Positions 1 through 8,393 of a DNA stretch of 41,369 nucleotides are shown in pieces. The DNA is from Actinomycetes bacterium (lineage in GTDB: Bacteria > Actinomycetota > Acidimicrobiia > IMCC26256 > PALSA-610). The number at the start of each line of letters is the position of its first letter. The stretch's first letter is position 1. A program made the position numbers and the translations under genes. The stretch spans positions 1 to 41,369 of the forward strand of contig JAODBI010000111.1 in the NCBI GenBank assembly GCA_025463875.1, given 5' to 3'. The notes below the pieces were generated by a model that did no database searches, was not told the DNA's origin, and saw only the letters and a program-made list of their open reading frames with translations.

Positions 1-1192
1 GCGACGTGTAGCCGTAACGCAGCGTACGGGTCGCGAACTCGGGATTCGGCCCGACCCACACGCTGTAGACGGGATCGGGCATGTCGATCTCGTGGAGTTC
101 GCCGGTCGCGACCTGCATCACGCGCAGTCGCTCCAGGCCGTCGGTGCGTTCGCTGAGCACGAAGTGGTCGGCGAAGGCATTGACGGAGTCGAGCTTCACG
201 TCGTCGCGATGGGGGACGAGCGGCGTCCAGTTCGAACGCCCCGGCTCGGCGCTCGGAGCGCTGACGAGCTCGAAGTTCCGAGCCTGCCCGCCCTGGTTCG
301 TGAGGATCAGGAACCGGTCGCCGCCCGCTTCGCTCCAATGATGCTCGACCGCGTATTCGTGGCCCTGTTCGCGCGGTTCGACGACCCGCGGCTCATCGGC
401 GGGTGTGGCCGTCGGCACGAACCAGACTTCCGACGTGAGCTTCGACGACACGTCGATCAGCACGAAGCGCCCGCTGCGCGTGCGCTCGACACCGACATAG
501 AAGCGTTCGTCGCCCTCTCGCAGCACGAGCACGTCGTCGGCGGCCGGCGTGCCGAGCGTGTGGCGCCACACTTCGTTCGGGCGCATCGCGTCGTCGGGAC
601 GAACGTAGAAACATGTGCGCGCGTCGTCGGCCCACGCGAGTCCGTAGGTGACGTTCTCGACGACGTCGGGGAGATCGGCGCCGGTGTCGAGGTCGCGGAA
701 CCGCAACGCGTACCGTTCGCTGCCGTTGAAGTCGACCGCGTAGGCGAGCACTCTGTGGTCGGGCGTCACCTCGAAGCCGCCCAACGAGAAGTAGTCGTAT
801 CCGGCGGCGAGGATGTTCTCGTCCAGCACGACCGTCGCCGTCTCCGGACCCCCGCCGCGCGGCCGCCGACAGTGCACCCCGTACTGCGAGCCCTCGATGG
901 TGCGCGACGTGTACTCCCACGGCCCTTCGGCAACCGGCGCCGATTCGTCGGTCTCCTGCACACGCGATTTGATCTCGTCGAAGATGCGGTCCCGCAGCGG
1001 AGCGAGCGGGGCGAGCGCGGCCTCCGCGTACGCGTTCTCGGCCTCGAGATACGCGATCACCTCCGGGTCGTCGCGGTTGCGGAGCCAGTACCAGTCGTCG
1101 TTGCGCACGTCGCCGTGCTCGGTGAGCTGGTGGGGCATACGGCGGGCGGCCGGCGGGGTCACGCGCGTGGTGGACGATTCGGGTCCGGGCAT
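1..1192 (-). CDS. ptrB: Oligopeptidase B (protease II, S9A prolyl oligopeptidase family), partial
   Basis: Reading from the ATG at 1192 towards the left edge, the frame stays open to base 1 and gives about 397 residues, so the gene continues outside the window. The N-terminus carries the family hallmark [20 protein letters not shown] (compare HGxxRxDxYxWLRD in oligopeptidase B), followed by beta-propeller repeats such as [19 protein letters not shown] and [20 protein letters not shown]. Family members are near 690 residues, so only the propeller, which gates substrate entry, is present; the alpha/beta-hydrolase domain with Ser-Asp-His lies to the left. The enzyme is a cytoplasmic serine peptidase that cuts short peptides after Lys or Arg. 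It is divergent from hisI, and a TAGGCT hexamer nine bases before the ATG suggests a leaderless start. Family assignment is secure; fine specificity is inferred. Confidence 0.92.
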   Translation of the reverse strand, partial: MPGPESSTTRVTPPAARRMPHQLTEHGDVRNDDWYWLRNRDDPEVIAYLEAENAYAEAALAPLAPLRDRIFDEIKSRVQETDESAPVAEGPWEYTSRTIEGSQYGVHCRRPRGGGPETATVVLDENILAAGYDYFSLGGFEVTPDHRVLAYAVDFNGSERYALRFRDLDTGADLPDVVENVTYGLAWADDARTCFYVRPDDAMRPNEVWRHTLGTPAADDVLVLREGDERFYVGVERTRSGRFVLIDVSSKLTSEVWFVPTATPADEPRVVEPREQGHEYAVEHHWSEAGGDRFLILTNQGGQARNFELVSAPSAEPGRSNWTPLVPHRDDVKLDSVNAFADHFVLSERTDGLERLRVMQVATGELHEIDMPDPVYSVWVGPNPEFATRTLRYGYTS

Positions 1193-1201
1193 CGGTCGGC
1201 G

Positions 1202-1207
1202 AGCCTA
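1202..1207 (-). promoter_or_regulatory. Putative -10 box of ptrB (TAGGCT)
   Basis: On the minus strand TAGGCT sits nine bases before the ptrB ATG (1192). This places transcription initiation within a few bases of the start codon. No convincing Shine-Dalgarno sequence is seen, which fits a leaderless mRNA. The -35 region is not obvious. Confidence 0.45.
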
Positions 1208-1237
1208 AACGCCACCGAGCGGCCGATCGGCTCCCGC

Positions 1238-1243
1238 TACGAT
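1238..1243 (+). promoter_or_regulatory. Putative -10 box of hisI (TACGAT)
   Basis: TACGAT is followed by nine bases and then the hisI ATG at 1253, the same geometry as the divergent ptrB promoter about 30 bp away. It would drive hisI-trpE-ygfZ. No tryptophan-rich leader peptide or attenuator hairpin is visible between it and hisI. Confidence 0.45.
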
Positions 1244-1252
1244 TTCCACCTC

Positions 1253-1633
1253 ATGCCGCCCGTGACGACGCCCATCCCGTTCACGGTCGAGGAGATCGAT
1301 GCCATCGCGTTCAATGCCGACGGGCTCGTTCCCGCGATCGTCCAGGAGGAGGCTACGAAGCAGGTGCTCATGGTCGCGTGGATGAACCGCGACGCGCTGG
1401 AACGCACGCTCGAGACCGGTCGCACGTGGTTCTGGAGCCGGAGCCGCCAGGAGTACTGGTGCAAGGGCGAGACGTCGGGGGATCGCCAGTACGTGCGGGC
1501 CGGTTACTACGACTGCGACATGGACGTGCTGTTGTTCGTCGTGGAGCAGGAAGGCAACGGCGCGTGTCACACGGGTGAGCGCAGCTGCTTCTTCCGGGCG
1601 TTCGGCGGCGGCGCCGCGCCCGAGCACTTGTGA
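1253..1633 (+). CDS. hisI: Phosphoribosyl-AMP cyclohydrolase (histidine biosynthesis)
   Basis: The 126-residue protein opens the adenine ring of phosphoribosyl-AMP, the third step of histidine synthesis, in the cytoplasm. Diagnostic blocks are seen in order: [50 protein letters not shown] (Asp residues that bind Mg) and [11 protein letters not shown] (Cys residues that bind Zn). It is the stand-alone HisI type without a HisE domain. The ATG at 1253 is chosen because the conserved [20 protein letters not shown] follows directly and a -10-like box lies just upstream. Its stop overlaps the trpE GTG (GTGA), so the two are probably translationally coupled. hisI upstream of trpE is a familiar actinobacterial arrangement linking histidine and tryptophan synthesis. 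Confidence 0.95.
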   Translation: MPPVTTPIPFTVEEIDAIAFNADGLVPAIVQEEATKQVLMVAWMNRDALERTLETGRTWFWSRSRQEYWCKGETSGDRQYVRAGYYDCDMDVLLFVVEQEGNGACHTGERSCFFRAFGGGAAPEHL

Positions 1634-3147
1634 CGGCTCCCGAGGTTCGGCCCTCGCGCGACGAGTTCCGCATCCTCGCGCGCGACTACACCGTCGTGCC
1701 GGTGTGGCGCGAGGTCCTCGCCGATCTCGAGACTCCGTTGTCGGCGTTCGTGAAGTTGGTCGGTGACCGCGAAGGGTTCCTGCTGGAGTCCGTCGAACAC
1801 GCCGATCGCTGGGGAAGATTCTCCTTCATCGGTCGCGATCCGGCGCGCACCTTCGTGGCGCGCGGTCGCAACATCGAGTGGCTCGGGGGCGCGGCCCCTG
1901 AAGGCGTCCCGCACGACCGGGGCACGCTCGCGCTGGTCGAAGCCCTGCTCGAACGGTTCCACGCGCCGACCCTGCCCGAGCTCCCTCCGTTCCACGGCGG
2001 GATCGTGGGCTGGATGGGCTACGACACCGTGCGCGAGATCGAGCATCTCCCCACCCCGCCCGCCGACGATCTCGGCTTCCCCGACGCGGTCTGCTCGCTG
2101 GCCGGGAGCGTCGCCGCGTTCGACCATTTCCGCCAACGCCTGTATCTCATCGAGAACGTGTACCCGCCGTTCGACGCCGACGAGGAGACCGTCGACGCGA
2201 TGTACGAGGGCGCGATCGCGCGCCTCGACAACGCGGTGGCCGACCTCGCCCGTCCGCTGACGTATACGCCCGCGGTGCCGCCGTCCGACGAGCTCGACGA
2301 GCTGCCGAAGTTGGGCCGCAACTTCGCGCTGGAGGCGTGGACCGAAGCCGTCGCGGCGGCCAAGGAGCACATCCTCGACGGCGACATCTTCCAGGTCGTG
2401 CTCTCGCAGCGCTTCGATCTGCTCGAACCCGTCGATCCGCTGAGCATGTACCGCGTGCTCCGCCTGGTCAACCCGTCGCCGTACATGTACTACCTGCACC
2501 ATCCCGAAGCGACGGTCGTCGGCTCCTCGCCCGAAGCGCTCGTGCAGTTGCGCGACGGTCGCGTGATCAGTCGTCCGATCGCGGGCACGCGGCGGCGGGG
2601 CCGCAACGAGGAGCACGATCGTCGCCTGGCCGCGGAGCTCGTCGAGCACCCGAAGGAACGGGCCGAGCACGTGATGCTCGTCGACCTCGCGCGCAACGAC
2701 GTCGGGCGGGTCGTGGAATTCGGCAGTGAGCACATCGAGGAGCTGATGACGCTCGAGCGGTATTCGCACGTCATGCACCTGACGAGCCAGGTCGCGGGAG
2801 ACCTCGCCGCCGGCCTCGGACCTATCGACGTGTTGCGCGCCACGTTCCCCGCCGGCACCGTGAGTGGCGCGCCGAAGGTGCGGGCGATGGAGATCATCGA
2901 CGAGCTCGAGCCCACCAAGCGCGGCCCCTACGCGGGCGTCGTCGGCTACGTCGACTTCTCGGGCAATCTCGACACCGCGATTGCGATCCGGACGATGTTC
3001 TGGCGCGACGGCAAGGCCACACTGCAGGCCGGAGCGGGCATCGTGGCCGATTCCGTCGCCGAGGACGAAGATCTGGAATGTCGGAACAAGGCGCGGGCGT
3101 TGCTCACGGCAGCGGCCGCCGCGCAGCGGCTCTTCGGAGGATCATGA
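1630..3147 (+). CDS. trpE: Anthranilate synthase component I
   Basis: The 505-residue protein converts chorismate plus ammonia, or glutamine through a TrpG partner, to anthranilate, the first committed step of tryptophan synthesis. The N-terminal domain contains [19 protein letters not shown], whose LLES element is the known tryptophan feedback site. The chorismate-binding domain has [48 protein letters not shown] and [20 protein letters not shown], all catalytic or Mg-binding blocks of the family. The GTG start at 1630 overlaps the hisI stop, and the stop overlaps the ygfZ ATG. The retained LLES motif argues for TrpE rather than PabB. No glutamine amidotransferase (trpG) gene is found in the window, so it must be supplied from elsewhere. 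Confidence 0.96.
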   Translation: MTAPEVRPSRDEFRILARDYTVVPVWREVLADLETPLSAFVKLVGDREGFLLESVEHADRWGRFSFIGRDPARTFVARGRNIEWLGGAAPEGVPHDRGTLALVEALLERFHAPTLPELPPFHGGIVGWMGYDTVREIEHLPTPPADDLGFPDAVCSLAGSVAAFDHFRQRLYLIENVYPPFDADEETVDAMYEGAIARLDNAVADLARPLTYTPAVPPSDELDELPKLGRNFALEAWTEAVAAAKEHILDGDIFQVVLSQRFDLLEPVDPLSMYRVLRLVNPSPYMYYLHHPEATVVGSSPEALVQLRDGRVISRPIAGTRRRGRNEEHDRRLAAELVEHPKERAEHVMLVDLARNDVGRVVEFGSEHIEELMTLERYSHVMHLTSQVAGDLAAGLGPIDVLRATFPAGTVSGAPKVRAMEIIDELEPTKRGPYAGVVGYVDFSGNLDTAIAIRTMFWRDGKATLQAGAGIVADSVAEDEDLECRNKARALLTAAAAAQRLFGGS

Positions 3148-3995
3148 CCAGCTCTTTGAAAGCTCGCTCGTTCCAGGCCCGCGTTGCCCGCGATGTCGTC
3201 GTCGTCGACGGCCCGGACGCGACCTCGTTCCTCCAGAGCCTCGTCTCGCAGGACCTCGACACCGTGGCGGTCGGCAGCTCCGCGCACACGTTGCTGTTGC
3301 AACCGCAGGGCAAGCTGCTCGTCGACTTCTACATCGCGCACGTCGATGCCGACGCGTGGTGGTGCATCTGCGAGGGCGGGTTCGGCAGCGAGCTCGCGGC
3401 CGGACTCAAGCGGTTCAAGATCCGCGTCAAGGCCGACGTCCGCGAGCAAGCGGTGGGCGCGCTCGCGCTGCGCGGCATACCGCTGCCCGACGCCGTCGCG
3501 ACGGCCGCCGACATGCACGTCGTCGCAGTCGACTGGCCACCGGGCACACCTGCATTCGACGTCGTCGGTTCCGACGAGACCGTCGCGGCGATGAGTGCAC
3601 TCATCGACGCACCACTCGTCGACGCCGACGCGTACGAACGGGCGCGCATCGAAGCCGGAGTGCCCCGCCAGGGTTTCGACACCGACGAACGCACGATTCC
3701 GCAGGAGGCCGGCCTCGAGCTGGTCGCGGTGTCGTTCACCAAGGGATGCTTCGTCGGTCAGGAGCTCGTGTGCCGGATCGACTCGCGCGGCCGCGTGAAC
3801 CGTCACCTGCGCCGGTTGCGCGCCTCGTCTTCGAACGACCTCGAGCGCGGCACGTCCGTGGCGTACGAGGGCAAGGAGATGGGCGAGATCACGAGCGCCG
3901 CGGGCGGGGTCGCACTCGCCATGCTGCGCCGCGAGGTCGAGCCGGGCGCCACGGTGACCGTCGGCGCCGACGAGGCCCTCGTCGAAGCCCTCTAA
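3144..3995 (+). CDS. ygfZ: Folate-binding protein of the YgfZ/GcvT family
   Basis: The protein has 283 residues and resembles the T-protein of the glycine cleavage system. The signature KGCFVGQELVCR contains the conserved Cys (residue 202) that defines YgfZ. In other bacteria YgfZ acts with tetrahydrofolate in assembly or repair of certain Fe-S clusters. The N-terminal block DATSFLQSLVSQDLDTV and the C-terminal barrel-like part (EGKEMGEITSAAGGVALAML) also fit. The ATG at 3144 overlaps the trpE stop (ATGA) and is preceded by a good GGAGG (3136-3140), so this start is secure. Position in the hisI-trpE operon suggests co-expression, but no direct role in tryptophan synthesis is known. Confidence 0.9.
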   Translation: MTSSLKARSFQARVARDVVVVDGPDATSFLQSLVSQDLDTVAVGSSAHTLLLQPQGKLLVDFYIAHVDADAWWCICEGGFGSELAAGLKRFKIRVKADVREQAVGALALRGIPLPDAVATAADMHVVAVDWPPGTPAFDVVGSDETVAAMSALIDAPLVDADAYERARIEAGVPRQGFDTDERTIPQEAGLELVAVSFTKGCFVGQELVCRIDSRGRVNRHLRRLRASSSNDLERGTSVAYEGKEMGEITSAAGGVALAMLRREVEPGATVTVGADEALVEAL

Positions 3996-4120
3996 CGCCG
4001 GAAACCCTGCCCACAGTTGGCAGGAAAACGTGCGTCACGCGCCGGAAACCCTGCCCACTGTTGGCAGGAAAACGTGCGTCACGCGCCGGAAACCCTGCCC
4101 ACTGTTGGCGGGGAAACGGG
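3996..4120 (+). repeat. Three tandem 44-bp repeats, each with an internal dyad
   Basis: Copies begin at 3996, 4040 and 4084; the first two differ at one base and the third diverges after about 26 bases. Each contains CCTGCCCACTGTTGGCAGG (A at the centre in copy 1), a 19-bp imperfect palindrome able to form a CCTGCC/GGCAGG hairpin. The array starts directly after the ygfZ stop and ends 11 bases before the stop of the convergent esterase gene, where it could act as a bidirectional terminator or be a REP-like element. No similar sequence was noticed elsewhere in the window. Confidence 0.85.
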
Positions 4121-4131
4121 CGGCTCCGCAG

Positions 4132-5220
4132 TCAGGAGGTGGCGGGCGCGAGGTGGTGCGCCTGGAAGAAGCGCCAGATGGTCGCGCTGGCGTCGATCTG
4201 GTCGGTGGTCTTGCCGAGGCGGTCGACGTGGATCGATCCCGGCCAGGTGTGGCCGCCGCCGTCGATGATGTAGAAGACGGCCGCGCTCCCGGGATCACAC
4301 CCGGTCCAGGTCCGTCGCCGCAGTTCGGTCCCCAGCCTGACCTCGCTGAAGGTCTTGGCGCAGTGGTCGTGCGCGGCCCATCTCGCCATCGCGTCGGGCG
4401 CGGAGCCGAGGGACGCGCCTCCGCAACAGCTGACCTTCCCGCCGTTGAAGGGGACGACCGGATCCGCAGTTCCCGAGAACGCCATGATCGGCACCGAGCG
4501 CGAACCGCCGCACGCGATGATCACCGCGACCGCGCCGAACGCCGCGAAGCGCTCACTCATCGCGCACGCGAGCACCGATGTCATCGCGCCGCCGTCGGAC
4601 ATGCCCGTCGCGTAGATGCGGGTGCGGTCGACACAGAACGTGGCTTCGATGTGATCGAGGAGTGCACCGACCATCTGCACGTCGTTCTGCAGACCTTTCT
4701 CGGAGGTCAGGTTGAAGTGGCGGTGGTCCGGGACCTGGCCGTCGGGGGCGACAATCAGGAAGTCGTCCTGATCCGCCTCCGGCTTGTAGTTCCCGTAGAC
4801 CATCTGCTGCACCGCGTTCGAACCGAAGCCGTGGAAGTCGAACACCACGGGCACGTTCTCGGTGCCGGTGTACTTGCGCGGCACGTAGAGCTGGTAGGTC
4901 CGCGCCGCGCCCTGGAACGTGAACGACTCGGATGTCTGCCCGGCCGGGTGTGGCCGCGCGCACGCGACCGGCGGAACCGTGCTCGAGGGAGCTGTGCCGG
5001 CCGGGACCGTGTCGTGCCCTGTCGCAGCCGGCGACGGCGCGGCGGTGGTCGACGGCGCGCTGGTCAGGAGCGGGTTCGTCGAGCGCGAGGAGCTGCCGCA
5101 GCCCGCGGCGACGAACGCCACGACGGCAACGAGCGCGACGACGCCGACGATCGGAGACGTCACGCGCCTCGTGCGAATGGACACTCGCTCCATGGCTCGG
5201 CTCCCTCGGCGTCGGATCAT
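4132..5220 (-). CDS. Secreted lipoprotein esterase (PHB depolymerase / LpqC-like alpha/beta hydrolase)
   Basis: The 362-residue product starts with a basic stretch, a hydrophobic helix and a lipobox ending VAFVAAGCGSSS, so Cys41 should be lipidated and the protein anchored outside the membrane. A Ser/Thr/Pro-rich linker (about residues 42-85) precedes an esterase domain: YVPRKYTGTENVPVVFDFHG supplies the oxyanion region, GMSDGG the nucleophile (Ser208), SGTADPVVPF the Asp and DGGGHTWPG the His. This matches the polyhydroxybutyrate depolymerase/feruloyl esterase family that includes LpqC; the substrate cannot be told from sequence. The ATG at 5220 overlaps the kinase stop (ATGA), favouring it over an internal ATG at 5193. 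Coupling to a sensor kinase suggests a joint envelope function. Confidence 0.85.
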   Translation of the reverse strand: MIRRRGSRAMERVSIRTRRVTSPIVGVVALVAVVAFVAAGCGSSSRSTNPLLTSAPSTTAAPSPAATGHDTVPAGTAPSSTVPPVACARPHPAGQTSESFTFQGAARTYQLYVPRKYTGTENVPVVFDFHGFGSNAVQQMVYGNYKPEADQDDFLIVAPDGQVPDHRHFNLTSEKGLQNDVQMVGALLDHIEATFCVDRTRIYATGMSDGGAMTSVLACAMSERFAAFGAVAVIIACGGSRSVPIMAFSGTADPVVPFNGGKVSCCGGASLGSAPDAMARWAAHDHCAKTFSEVRLGTELRRRTWTGCDPGSAAVFYIIDGGGHTWPGSIHVDRLGKTTDQIDASATIWRFFQAHHLAPATS

Positions 5221-6611
5221 GTCAGGCTCGCGGTCGCGCGCAACGGAACGGAGACCACGAATCGGGTGCCCCCGCCGGGCGCGACCTCGGCCCGGGCGCT
5301 GCCGCCCATCGCGACGGCCAATTCCCGGACGATGGCGAGACCGAGTCCGGTTCCGACCGCGCGTCCCGGCGTCTCCCGCACGGTGTACAGCCGCTCGAAC
5401 ACGCGCGCCATCCGGTCGCCGGGGATGCCCGGGCCGTCGTCGACCACGACCACCGCGACACGATCTTCTCCCTGCGGGGCGGCATAGACCTCGACGCGTG
5501 CCGTGGCGTACTTCAGCGCGTTCTCGATGAGGTTGGCGACGATCTGGCCCAGCCGTTCCGGATCGACATCGACCGGGAGCGACTCGCCGCTCGTGATGTT
5601 CAGCGCGATACCGAGCTCGCGCGCCTGCGGCGCGAACGCTTCAGCGGCGTCCCGCACGAGCTCCGTGACGTCGCACGGACGTGGGTGGAACGAGAACTGG
5701 CGACTGTCGAGTTGCGAGAGGTCGAGGAGGTCACGCACGAGGCGCTCGAGGCGGCGCCCCTCCGCTCCGATGATCGTCGCCGCGCGCTTGCGGTCGTTCG
5801 GGTCGGCGGCGTCGAGGGTGCCGTCGGCCAAGGCCTCGGCATAGCCGCGGATCGACGTGAGCGGAGTGCGTAGGTCGTGGGAGATGGAGAGCAGGAACGC
5901 GCGCTCGCTGCCGCGGGCCTGGTCGAGCTGCGCTGCCATCGAGTTCAACGCGTGCGCGAGCGCCGCGAGCTCTTCGTCGGTATGGGGCGGCAGCTCGGCG
6001 CGGGCGGTGAGGTCGCCGGTCGCGAGTTGGGCCGCGGCGCGTTCGATCGTCTGGATCGGGCGTGTGAGACGCCGCGCGAGCCACACCGACAGGAGGCCCA
6101 CGCCGATGAGGACGATCACGCCGGCCGCGAGCATCAGCGGCAACGCGTTGCGCAGCACCGTCATGTCCACCCGCTCCGTCGCGATGACCACGAGCAGCCG
6201 GCGGCCGACGTGCGTTGACGTCGGTATCGCGAGGAAGACGGTTTCGCCGCGGCGGCCGCTCACCTCCTGGTTGGTGAGCAGCGCGTTCGGCTGGATGTCG
6301 GAGGCGCGCAACGACGGCGGGAGCTGGTAGTTCGGAGAGTCGACGACCTCGCCGGCCGGGCCGATGAGCACCGCCTGCATGTCGGCCGCGCGCAGCCCGA
6401 TCCGGAACTTCTGCGCCGGCCGGGCGGTGAAGTCGGTCGACCTCACGGCCGCGGCCAGATCGGCCGAGCGCGAGCGCATGTCGGAGAGCGCGCGCTGTTG
6501 GAGCGAGCGGCGCACGAGACCGAAGGTCGCGAGTCCCGACAGCACCAGCACCACCAACGCCACGCCGGTGAACGCCGCGACGAGACGCGTCCGCAGCGAG
6601 ATTCGCGTCAC
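5217..6611 (-). CDS. Sensor histidine kinase
   Basis: This is a 464-residue membrane kinase. A first membrane helix (about residues 10-32) is followed by an extracytoplasmic sensor of roughly 125 residues, a second helix (about 158-178), a HAMP domain beginning LARRLTRPIQTIERAAAQLA, a HisKA block with SISHDLRTPLTSIRGYAEAL (phospho-acceptor His245), and an ATPase domain with NLIENALKYA, DDGPGIPGD and GTGLGLAIVRELAVAMGG. It starts at a GTG at 6611, 31 bases after the response regulator stop, and its own stop overlaps the start of the lipoprotein esterase. It most likely phosphorylates the adjacent regulator. The signal is unknown; the sensor has no recognisable PAS or CHASE domain. Confidence 0.95.
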   Translation of the reverse strand: MTRISLRTRLVAAFTGVALVVLVLSGLATFGLVRRSLQQRALSDMRSRSADLAAAVRSTDFTARPAQKFRIGLRAADMQAVLIGPAGEVVDSPNYQLPPSLRASDIQPNALLTNQEVSGRRGETVFLAIPTSTHVGRRLLVVIATERVDMTVLRNALPLMLAAGVIVLIGVGLLSVWLARRLTRPIQTIERAAAQLATGDLTARAELPPHTDEELAALAHALNSMAAQLDQARGSERAFLLSISHDLRTPLTSIRGYAEALADGTLDAADPNDRKRAATIIGAEGRRLERLVRDLLDLSQLDSRQFSFHPRPCDVTELVRDAAEAFAPQARELGIALNITSGESLPVDVDPERLGQIVANLIENALKYATARVEVYAAPQGEDRVAVVVVDDGPGIPGDRMARVFERLYTVRETPGRAVGTGLGLAIVRELAVAMGGSARAEVAPGGGTRFVVSVPLRATASLT

Positions 6612-6642
6612 CCTGTCACCGCGTCATACCGTCGGGCCGTCA

Positions 6643-7317
6643 TCACTGGGGATCGAGGCGGTATCCGACACCGCGCACCGTGTCGATGCGCACCGAGTCG
6701 GCGACCTTCTTGCGCACCTGCGCGATGTGGACGTCGACAGTGCGGGCGTCGCCGTACCAGTCGTGACCCCACACGCCGTCGAGAATCTGCTGGCGCGACA
6801 TCGCCAGACCGGGTCGTTCGGCGAGGAACTTCAGCAGGTCGAACTCCTTGCCGGTGAATGCGACGGGCTCCTCGCCGACGCGCACCTCGCGCCGTCCGGC
6901 GTCGATCGTCACCGCGCCGACCTGCACCAGCTCCGCGGTGGCCGTCGTACCGTCGGCCCGGCGCAGCACCGCCTTCACGCGGGCGACGAGCTCGGGCGGC
7001 GAGAACGGCTTGGTGACGTAGTCGTCCGCACCGAGCTCGAGCCCGAGGACGCGATCGATCTCGGTGTCGCGGGCGGTGAGGAAGATGACCGGGATCGACG
7101 AGGTCTGGCGGAGTCGGCGGCACACCTCGAGGCCGTCGATGTCGGGCAGCCCCACGTCGAGCACGACGAGTCGGGGCCGGTGCGAGCTCACGGCCCCGGC
7201 GACCTCCTCGCCCGTCGCAGCCTTCACCACCCGGTAGCCATCGCGCCGGAGGTAGAGCTCCACCAGATCGGCAATGTTCGGCTCGTCGTCGACGACGAGG
7301 ATCGTCCCGCGTTCCAT
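6643..7317 (-). CDS. OmpR/PhoB-type response regulator
   Basis: The 224-residue protein has an N-terminal receiver domain (ILVVDDEPNIADLVELYLRR) with acidic pair Asp10/Asp11, phospho-acceptor Asp54 in VVLDVGLPDIDG and Lys103 in VTKPFSPPEL. A winged-helix DNA-binding domain follows (VGEEPVAFTGKEFDLLKFLA, DARTVDVHIAQVRKKV, VRGVGYRLDPQ at the C-terminus). The ATG at 7317 is preceded by GGAGG on the minus strand. It is first in the operon with the kinase and lipoprotein esterase and is divergent from trpC, from which it is separated by about 200 bp. The DNA target is unknown; autoregulation is plausible but no repeated operator was found. Confidence 0.95.
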   Translation of the reverse strand: MERGTILVVDDEPNIADLVELYLRRDGYRVVKAATGEEVAGAVSSHRPRLVVLDVGLPDIDGLEVCRRLRQTSSIPVIFLTARDTEIDRVLGLELGADDYVTKPFSPPELVARVKAVLRRADGTTATAELVQVGAVTIDAGRREVRVGEEPVAFTGKEFDLLKFLAERPGLAMSRQQILDGVWGHDWYGDARTVDVHIAQVRKKVADSVRIDTVRGVGYRLDPQ

Positions 7318-7517
7318 GTGTCCTCCATCGTCGCACTCAGGCTCGCGGAAAAGTGTGAGGGGACTGTTAGCCGGGCATCAGGTGTCGGGGCGGGTGGCCC
7401 GGGCTTCCGGATCCCGCTCGGGCTCCCGCATCCTGTTGCGCGGCTGTTTGTACGACCCTGCGAGCGACCGGTTCGGAGGGTCGCGTGCGCGGAGCCGGAG
7501 CGTAGACTTCCCGCCGC
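7318..7517. other. Divergent intergenic region, response regulator / trpC
   Basis: The region holds the start signals for both flanking genes: GGAGG before the response regulator ATG and a TAGACT -10 element before trpC. An inverted CGACCC/GGGTCG pair (7453-7458 and 7478-7483) is visible. No tryptophan leader peptide, T-box or other attenuator was found. Confidence 0.4.
7503..7508 (+). promoter_or_regulatory. Putative -10 box of trpC (TAGACT)
   Basis: TAGACT is followed by nine bases and then the TTG start of trpC. There is no Shine-Dalgarno sequence in the short remaining leader, so a leaderless or nearly leaderless transcript is inferred. Confidence 0.45.
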
Positions 7518-8327
7518 TTGACGATCCTCCACGACATCCTCGCGACCAAACGCGACGAGGTCACGGTGCTCCGCTACCCGCAGACGCGCGACCTGCTCCG
7601 AAAGACTGCGCTCGAGGCCGGACCGACCCGCGACTTCACTGCGGCGCTGCGGCGGCCCGACGGTCACGTCGCGGTGATCGGCGAGTTGAAGCGGCGATCA
7701 CCGTCGAAGGGCGACCTCGCGCCCGACCTCGATCCCGCGACCGTCGCGAAGGCGTACGAAGCCGGGGGAGCGGTCGCGATCTCGGTCCTGACCGACGAAC
7801 CGTACTTCGGCGGGATGGTGGCCGATCTGCAGGCCGCGCGCGCCGCGACCACCCTGCCGTGCCTGCGCAAGGACTTCACGATCGACGAAGTACAGATCTA
7901 CGAAGCGCGCGCGATCGGCGCCGATGCGGTGCTCCTCATCGTCGCCGCCATCCCCGACGACGCGCTGCTCGCCGATCTGCACGCGCTCGCGGTCGCGCTC
8001 GGGATGGGCGTGCTCGTCGAAGCCCACGACGCGTACGAGGTCGAGAGGGCGTTTCACGCCGGGGCGCAAGTGGTGGGGATCAACAGTCGCGACCTCTCGA
8101 CTTTCGCCGAGGATCTCGGCGTCGCGACCGGGCTGTCGACGTTGCTGGCGCCCGAGGTGATCGCGGTGGCGGAGTCGGCGATCCGCACGACCGACGACGC
8201 GCGGCGGGTCGCAACGGCCGGGTTCGACGCGATCCTGGTCGGCGAGGCACTCGTACGCGCGGAGGATCCCGCGGCGCTCGTGCGCGAGTTGGCGAGTGTC
8301 CCCGTCGTCCGAAGGGGTCCGGCGTGA
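7518..8327 (+). CDS. trpC: Indole-3-glycerol-phosphate synthase
   Basis: This 269-residue TIM-barrel enzyme closes the indole ring from CdRP, releasing CO2. Active-site blocks visible in order are VIGELKRRSPSKG, VLTDEPYFGG, PCLRKDFTIDE, GADAVLLIVA, LVEAHDAYEVE, VGINSRDLSTF and AESAIRT. The start is a TTG: reading MTILHDILATKRDEV from it matches the usual family N-terminus, and no ATG or GTG fits better. The preceding TAGACT box supports initiation here. trpC reopens the tryptophan series after the inserted two-component/esterase operon; trpD, which normally precedes it, is missing from the window. It is separated by 66 bp from trpF. Confidence 0.95.
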   Translation: MTILHDILATKRDEVTVLRYPQTRDLLRKTALEAGPTRDFTAALRRPDGHVAVIGELKRRSPSKGDLAPDLDPATVAKAYEAGGAVAISVLTDEPYFGGMVADLQAARAATTLPCLRKDFTIDEVQIYEARAIGADAVLLIVAAIPDDALLADLHALAVALGMGVLVEAHDAYEVERAFHAGAQVVGINSRDLSTFAEDLGVATGLSTLLAPEVIAVAESAIRTTDDARRVATAGFDAILVGEALVRAEDPAALVRELASVPVVRRGPA

Positions 8328-8341
8328 CGGTCGAGCAACGT

Positions 8342-8372
8342 CCGATCGAACCCCGATCGAAGACCGATTGAA
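8342..8372 (+). repeat. Three 11-bp direct repeats between trpC and trpF
   Basis: CCGATCGAA, CCGATCGAA and CCGATTGAA start at 8342, 8353 and 8364, an exact 11-bp period close to one helical turn. They lie in the 66-bp gap between trpC and trpF. The spacing would put three sites on one face of the DNA, as for cooperative binding, but a chance low-complexity repeat is equally possible. Confidence 0.6.
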
Positions 8373-8393
8373 GCCCGAGCGCGAGCTGCCGAC

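Noticed and set aside
92-1252. Upstream part of the long plus-strand frame leading into hisI
   Set aside because: It is the antisense of oligopeptidase B; HisI homology begins only at the ATG at 1253.
3996-4120. CRISPR array
   Set aside because: Units are directly adjacent without variable spacers, and no cas gene is near.
7318-7517. Tryptophan attenuator or T-box upstream of trpC, hisI or trpB
   Set aside because: No short ORF with consecutive TGG codons and no T-box core sequence found in any of the three leaders.
8324-8371. 15-codon ORF overlapping the trpC stop
   Set aside because: Too short to support without conservation or expression data; it coincides with simple direct repeats.
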